A stretch of 8,565 nt of DNA from GCA-003244245 sp050699815 (GTDB lineage Bacteria > Actinomycetota > Actinomycetes > Mycobacteriales > Pseudonocardiaceae), in contig JBOHFT010000191.1 of NCBI GenBank assembly GCA_050699815.1, positions 1 through 8,565 on the forward strand. Reading direction: 5' to 3'. The translations under genes were made by a program, and so were the position numbers. The notes beneath the pieces were generated by a model that saw only the letters and a program-made list of their open reading frames with translations, ran no database searches and was not told the origin of the DNA. Below, piece by piece: positions 6,601 through 8,565 of this stretch. Each line of letters opens with the position of its first letter. Position 1 is the stretch's first letter.

Positions 6601-8565
6601 TGACGGCTGAGGTGTTGGGGTTGGTGCAGGCGTGGCTTGCCGACGACCGGCTGGCCGGGTCGCGGTTGGTGGTCCTGACCCGGGACGCGGTCGCGGTAGG
6701 CGATGGGGACGTGACCGACCTGGGCTGCGCGCCCGTATGGGGCTTGGTGCGCTCGGCGCAGTCGGAAAACCCCGGCCGGCTGGTCCTAGTCGACCTCGAC
6801 AGCCAACACCCCGATAGCTGCGGCGCGCTGCTGCCGGGGGTGCTGGCGTCCGGCGAGCCGCAGGCGGCCCTGCGCCGCGGCGAGGTGCTGATCCCCCGGC
6901 TGGGCCGGATCGATGCCGGCGCCGTGCTGTCGCCTCCGGTCGGGGTGCCGGCGTGGCGTGTGGACGTTGGGGGTCAGGCGACGTTGGACGACCTCTGCGT
7001 GCTCCCTTGCCCTGAGGTGATGGCGCCGCTAGGCGTCGGGCAGGTGCGGGTCGCGGTGCGCGCGGTGGGGGTCAACTTCCGCGACGTGCTGGTCGCGCTG
7101 GGTGTCTACCCGGGCCCGGCGGTGTTGGGCGGAGAGGGCGCGGGAGTGGTCCTCGAGGTCGGTCCTGGCGTGACCGGGCTCGCGGTGGGCGACCGGGTGA
7201 TGGGCCTGTTCTCGGGCGCGTTCGGCCCGGTCGCGGTCACCGATCATCGGCTGCTCACCCGGGTGCCTGCTGGCTGGTCATACGTGCAGGCGGCGTCGGT
7301 GCCGATCGTGTTCCTGACGGCCTATTACGGACTGGTGGACCTGGCCGGGCTCCGCGGGGGCGAGACGGTGCTGGTGCACGCCGCCGCGGGTGGGGTCGGC
7401 ATGGCCGCGGTGCAGCTGGCGCGTCATCTGGGCGCGCGAGTGTTCGGGACCGCCAGTGCGGGCAAGTGGGGCACGTTACGCGGGCTGGGGTTGGACCAGG
7501 ACCGTATCGCCTCCTCCCGCGACTTGGAGTTCACCGAGCGGTTCCTCGCGGCCAGCGACGGCCGAGGCGTGGACGTGGTCCTCAACTCCCTGGCGGGAGC
7601 GTTCGTGGACGCGTCGTTGCGGCTGCTGCCCCGCGGCGGCCGGTTCGTCGAGATGGGCAAGACCGACGTCCGTTCCGCCGCTGAGGTCGCCAGTGCGCAT
7701 CCCGGTGTCGCCTACCAGGCATTTGATCTGATGGAGGCGGGGCCTGATCGCATCCAGGCGATGCTGGGCGAGGTGGTGGACCTGTTCGACCGTGGCGTGC
7801 TGGACCTGCTGCCGGTGACGACCTGGGACGTCCGCCAAGCCGAGCGGGCGCTGCGGTTCGTGAGCCAGGCGCGTCACGTCGGCAAGGTCGTGCTGACCAT
7901 GCCGCCGCCGCTGTTCGACGCTGAGGGCGCGGTGTTGGTCACGGGTGGGACGGGGGCGTTGGGCGGGTTGGTCGCTCGCCATTTGGTCACCGAGCACGGG
8001 GTGCGACGGGTGGTGTTGGCCAGCCGGCGCGGGCCCGAAGCGGCGGGCGCCGCCGAGTTGCAGGCCGAGCTGACCGAGCTGGGCGCGCAGGTCACGGTGA
8101 CGGCCTGTGACGTGGCCGATCGTGACGCACTCGCCCAGCTCATAAGCTCGATCACGGCCGAGGGTCGGTTGGGCGCGGTGGTGCACGCAGCGGGTGTGCT
8201 GGACGACGGGGTCATCGCCTCATTGACGCAGGAGCGGGTCGACCGAGTGATGGGCCCCAAGGCGGACGCCGCGTGGTATCTGCATGAGCTTACCCAGGGG
8301 TTGGACCTGTCCGCGTTCGTGCTGTTCTCGTCGATAACGGGCATCCTGGGCAGCCCCGGTCAGGCGAACTACGCGGCAGCCAACGCCTTCCTGGACGCCC
8401 TAGCCGCCCACCGTCGGGCGCGTGGCCTTGCCGCGGTCTCGGTGGTGTGGGGCCCCTGGGCCGGCGAGGGCATGGCCGGCCGTCTCGGCCACGCCGATGT
8501 GGCGCGGTTGAAGCGTTCGGGGGCGGTGCCGCTGTCTTCGGAGCAGGGGCTGTCTCTTATACACA
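561..8565 (+). CDS. Type I modular polyketide synthase, partial at both ends: [AT]-KR-ACP / KS-AT-DH-ER-KR
   Basis: One frame-3 reading frame stays open from the gap to the window end, about 2,668 codons with no stop. It encodes most of two PKS extension modules. Order: post-AT linker, dimerization element, KR1 and ACP1 (end of module A), then KS, AT2, DH, structural KR half, ER and catalytic KR half (module B). Key residues are all present: ACP Ser at 2520, KS Cys at 3216, KS His at 3621 and 3741, AT Ser at 4590, DH His at 5514 and Asp at 6036, ER GGVG at 7389, KR Tyr at 2010 and 8370. The enzyme would be a large cytosolic assembly-line homodimer that extends and reduces a polyketide chain. 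The real coding sequence ends at 8549; the last 16 bases are adapter. No thioesterase, docking domain or stop is seen, so the gene runs on to the right. The compound made is not identifiable here. Confidence 0.96.
702..866 (+). other. Dimerization element (DE) before KR1
   Basis: The peptide ARFWEAVELGDLETLAATL (711 onward) followed by LPALSTWRQQRR matches the helical dimerization element found between AT and KR in modules that have a KR but no DH. Its presence, and the lack of an HxxxGxxxxP motif here, shows that module A has no dehydratase. The product of KR1 should thus stay a hydroxyl at this stage. Confidence 0.82.
867..2140 (+). other. Ketoreductase domain KR1 (A1-type by motif)
   Basis: KR1 reduces the beta-keto group with NADPH. 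The structural subdomain starts at WRYRVIWKPL (867) and runs to about 1540. The catalytic subdomain has the nucleotide-binding motif TGGTGALG (1569-1592), Lys (1884), Ser (1971), Tyr (2010) and Asn (2022), so the catalytic tetrad is complete. The LDD motif of B-type KRs is replaced by VSQ (1821-1829). A Trp lies eight residues before the Tyr (1986), the mark of A-type KRs. Gln three residues before the Tyr (2001) instead of His fits A1. The predicted product is an L-beta-hydroxyacyl chain. A rare TTA codon is at 1839-1841. Confidence 0.92.
1839..1841 (+). promoter_or_regulatory. In-frame TTA leucine codon in KR1
   Basis: The Leu after Ser-Thr-Ala in KR1 is coded by TTA, very rare in high-GC actinomycete genes. 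In Streptomyces, TTA is read by the bldA tRNA, which appears late in growth, so such codons can delay expression of secondary metabolism genes. Confidence 0.7.
2412..2643 (+). other. Acyl carrier protein ACP1
   Basis: The four-helix carrier domain of module A holds the growing chain on a phosphopantetheine arm. The attachment site is the Ser of GFDSL (2511-2525), with Ser at 2520-2522. It is followed by TAVELRNRL and FDHPTPAVLARHV, both typical of actinobacterial PKS ACPs. It is about 77 residues long, normal for the family. It lies inside the same polypeptide as the next KS, so modules A and B are joined covalently and need no docking domain. Confidence 0.95.
2697..3980 (+). other. Ketosynthase domain KS of module B (extending type)
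   Basis: The KS accepts the chain from ACP1 and performs decarboxylative Claisen condensation with the malonyl unit. It starts at DEPIAIVAMSCRFPGG and ends at GTNAHVILEQ. The catalytic Cys is in DTACSSS (Cys at 3216-3218). The two His are in EAHGTGT (His at 3621-3623) and in KSNIGH (His at 3741-3743). The nucleophile is Cys and not Gln, so this is an extending KS and not a KSQ loading domain. Length (about 428 residues) is usual. One small deviation is Val in GTGTVLGD (3636), where Thr is common. Confidence 0.96.
4020..4037 (+). repeat. Perfect tandem duplication of a 9-base unit in the KS-AT linker
   Basis: GCCACTGAC occurs twice head to tail and codes for Ala-Thr-Asp twice. It lies in the variable stretch between the KS end and the AT-side linker (3978-4040), where length change is tolerated. 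Confidence 0.85.
4305..5200 (+). other. Acyltransferase domain AT2 (malonyl-CoA type)
   Basis: AT2 is complete. It begins at VLFPGQGAQRPGMG (4311). The nucleophile is the Ser of GHSIGE (4584-4601; Ser at 4590). The Arg of ARGRLM (Arg at 4665) is the position that binds the carboxylate of the extender. The specificity motif is HAFH (4890-4901), and the GHSI form (not GHSQ) agrees with malonyl-CoA. It therefore adds an unbranched C2 unit. The post-AT linker ends in YAFQRQRYWL (5337-5366). The segment from 4698 onward is closely similar to AT1 in both protein and DNA. Confidence 0.95.
5412..6285 (+). other. Dehydratase domain DH of module B
   Basis: The double-hotdog DH removes water from the D-3-hydroxyacyl chain made by KR2. 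It opens with EHPLLD (5415). The catalytic His is in the HxxxGxxxxP motif, HVVSGLVTLP (5514-5543). The second catalytic residue is the Asp of LLDAALH (Asp at 6036). The GYGPVFRGL motif between them is also intact. All the hallmarks of an active DH are present, and it sits in a module whose KR is B-type, the stereochemistry DHs normally use. Confidence 0.94.
6330..6920 (+). other. Structural (non-catalytic) subdomain of KR2
   Basis: This degenerate Rossmann-like half of the ketoreductase runs from about SWVELPVEP to EVLIPRLGRI. It carries VWGLVRSAQSENPGRLVLVDLD (about 6735-6800), a usual feature of the structural half. In fully reducing modules the ER is inserted between this half and the catalytic half, as seen here. 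Confidence 0.85.
6930..7905 (+). other. Enoylreductase domain ER of module B
   Basis: The ER is a medium-chain dehydrogenase/reductase-like, NADPH-dependent domain that saturates the enoyl chain made by DH. It contains NFRDVLVALGVYPG (7074-7115), LGGEGAGVV, and the nucleotide-binding motif HAAAGGVGM (7377-7403). The Lys of GKWGTLRGLGL (7464) and IASSRDLEF follow. It closes with HVGKVVLTMP. A Tyr at 7107 in the LGVYPG motif is the position I recall being linked to methyl stereochemistry, but with a malonyl extender there is no methyl to set. A TTA codon is at 7476-7478. Confidence 0.94.
7476..7478 (+). promoter_or_regulatory. In-frame TTA leucine codon in ER
   Basis: The Leu in GTLRGLG of the enoylreductase is coded by TTA. 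It is the second TTA seen in this reading frame. The regulatory meaning depends on the host being a Streptomyces or relative with bldA-type control. Confidence 0.7.
7914..8549 (+). other. Catalytic subdomain of KR2 (B1-type by motif), cut by the contig end
   Basis: The catalytic half of the ketoreductase has TGGTGALG (7941-7964), Lys (8259), Ser (8331), Tyr (8370) and Asn (8382), so the tetrad is complete. LDD at 8199-8207 marks a B-type KR that gives a D-hydroxyl. There is no Trp eight residues before the Tyr and no Pro two residues after it, which fits B1. The domain is present almost to its end (WGPWAGEGM is at about 8448-8474). The following ACP is not in the window. Confidence 0.93.
8550..8565. 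other. Nextera/Tn5 mosaic-end adapter remnant at the contig end
   Basis: The last 16 bases, CTGTCTCTTATACACA, are identical to the start of the Nextera transposase adapter (reverse complement of the Tn5 mosaic end). The expected KR downstream peptide is replaced here by Leu-Ser-Leu-Ile-His, with an ATA codon atypical for this gene. This is untrimmed library sequence and not genomic DNA; the true gene sequence stops at 8549. Confidence 0.95.

Noticed and set aside
8550..8565. AT-rich bases at the right end as an insertion-sequence end or regulatory site
   Set aside because: It matches the Tn5-derived Nextera library adapter exactly and lies at the very edge, so a library artefact explains it better than a real mobile element.

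Overview
The whole window is the inside of one type I modular polyketide synthase (PKS) gene, read on the + strand. Neither a start nor a stop codon of the gene lies in the window. The sequence is very GC-rich with GC-ending codons, and the domains are classic actinobacterial cis-AT PKS domains (for example GTNAHVILEQ at the KS end and YAFQRQRYWL after each AT). This points to a Streptomyces-like or other filamentous actinomycete. Genus and final product cannot be named from this window.

Layout, left to right. Bases 1-549 hold the C-terminal half of an acyltransferase (AT1). Bases 550-559 are a run of ten N. The rest of module A follows: post-AT linker, dimerization element, ketoreductase (KR1) and acyl carrier protein (ACP1), to about 2643. 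Module B then starts: ketosynthase (2697-3980), linker, AT2 (4305-5200), dehydratase (5412-6285), structural half of KR2 (6330-6920), enoylreductase (6930-7905) and catalytic half of KR2 (7914-8549). The ACP of module B is off the right end. The last 16 bases match the Nextera transposon mosaic end, so the right edge is a sequencing artefact and not genomic DNA.

How it works together. Both ATs carry the malonyl-type HAFH motif. KR1 has the A-type tryptophan motif with Gln three residues before the Tyr (A1-like), so module A should leave an L-hydroxyl. Module B has intact DH, ER and a B1-type KR (LDD motif), so it should fully reduce its beta-carbon. The predicted net product of the two modules is R-CH(OH)-CH2-CH2-CH2-CO-S-ACP.

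Two things affect interpretation. The reading frame changes across the N gap (frame 1 before, frame 3 after), most simply because the ten Ns are a placeholder of wrong length. Two in-frame TTA leucine codons (1839 and 7476) would make expression bldA-dependent if the host is a Streptomyces. I found no RNA genes, mobile elements, CRISPR arrays, promoters or terminators, and no non-coding stretch. I did not find a new kind of biological system; this is a well-formed but fragmentary PKS.
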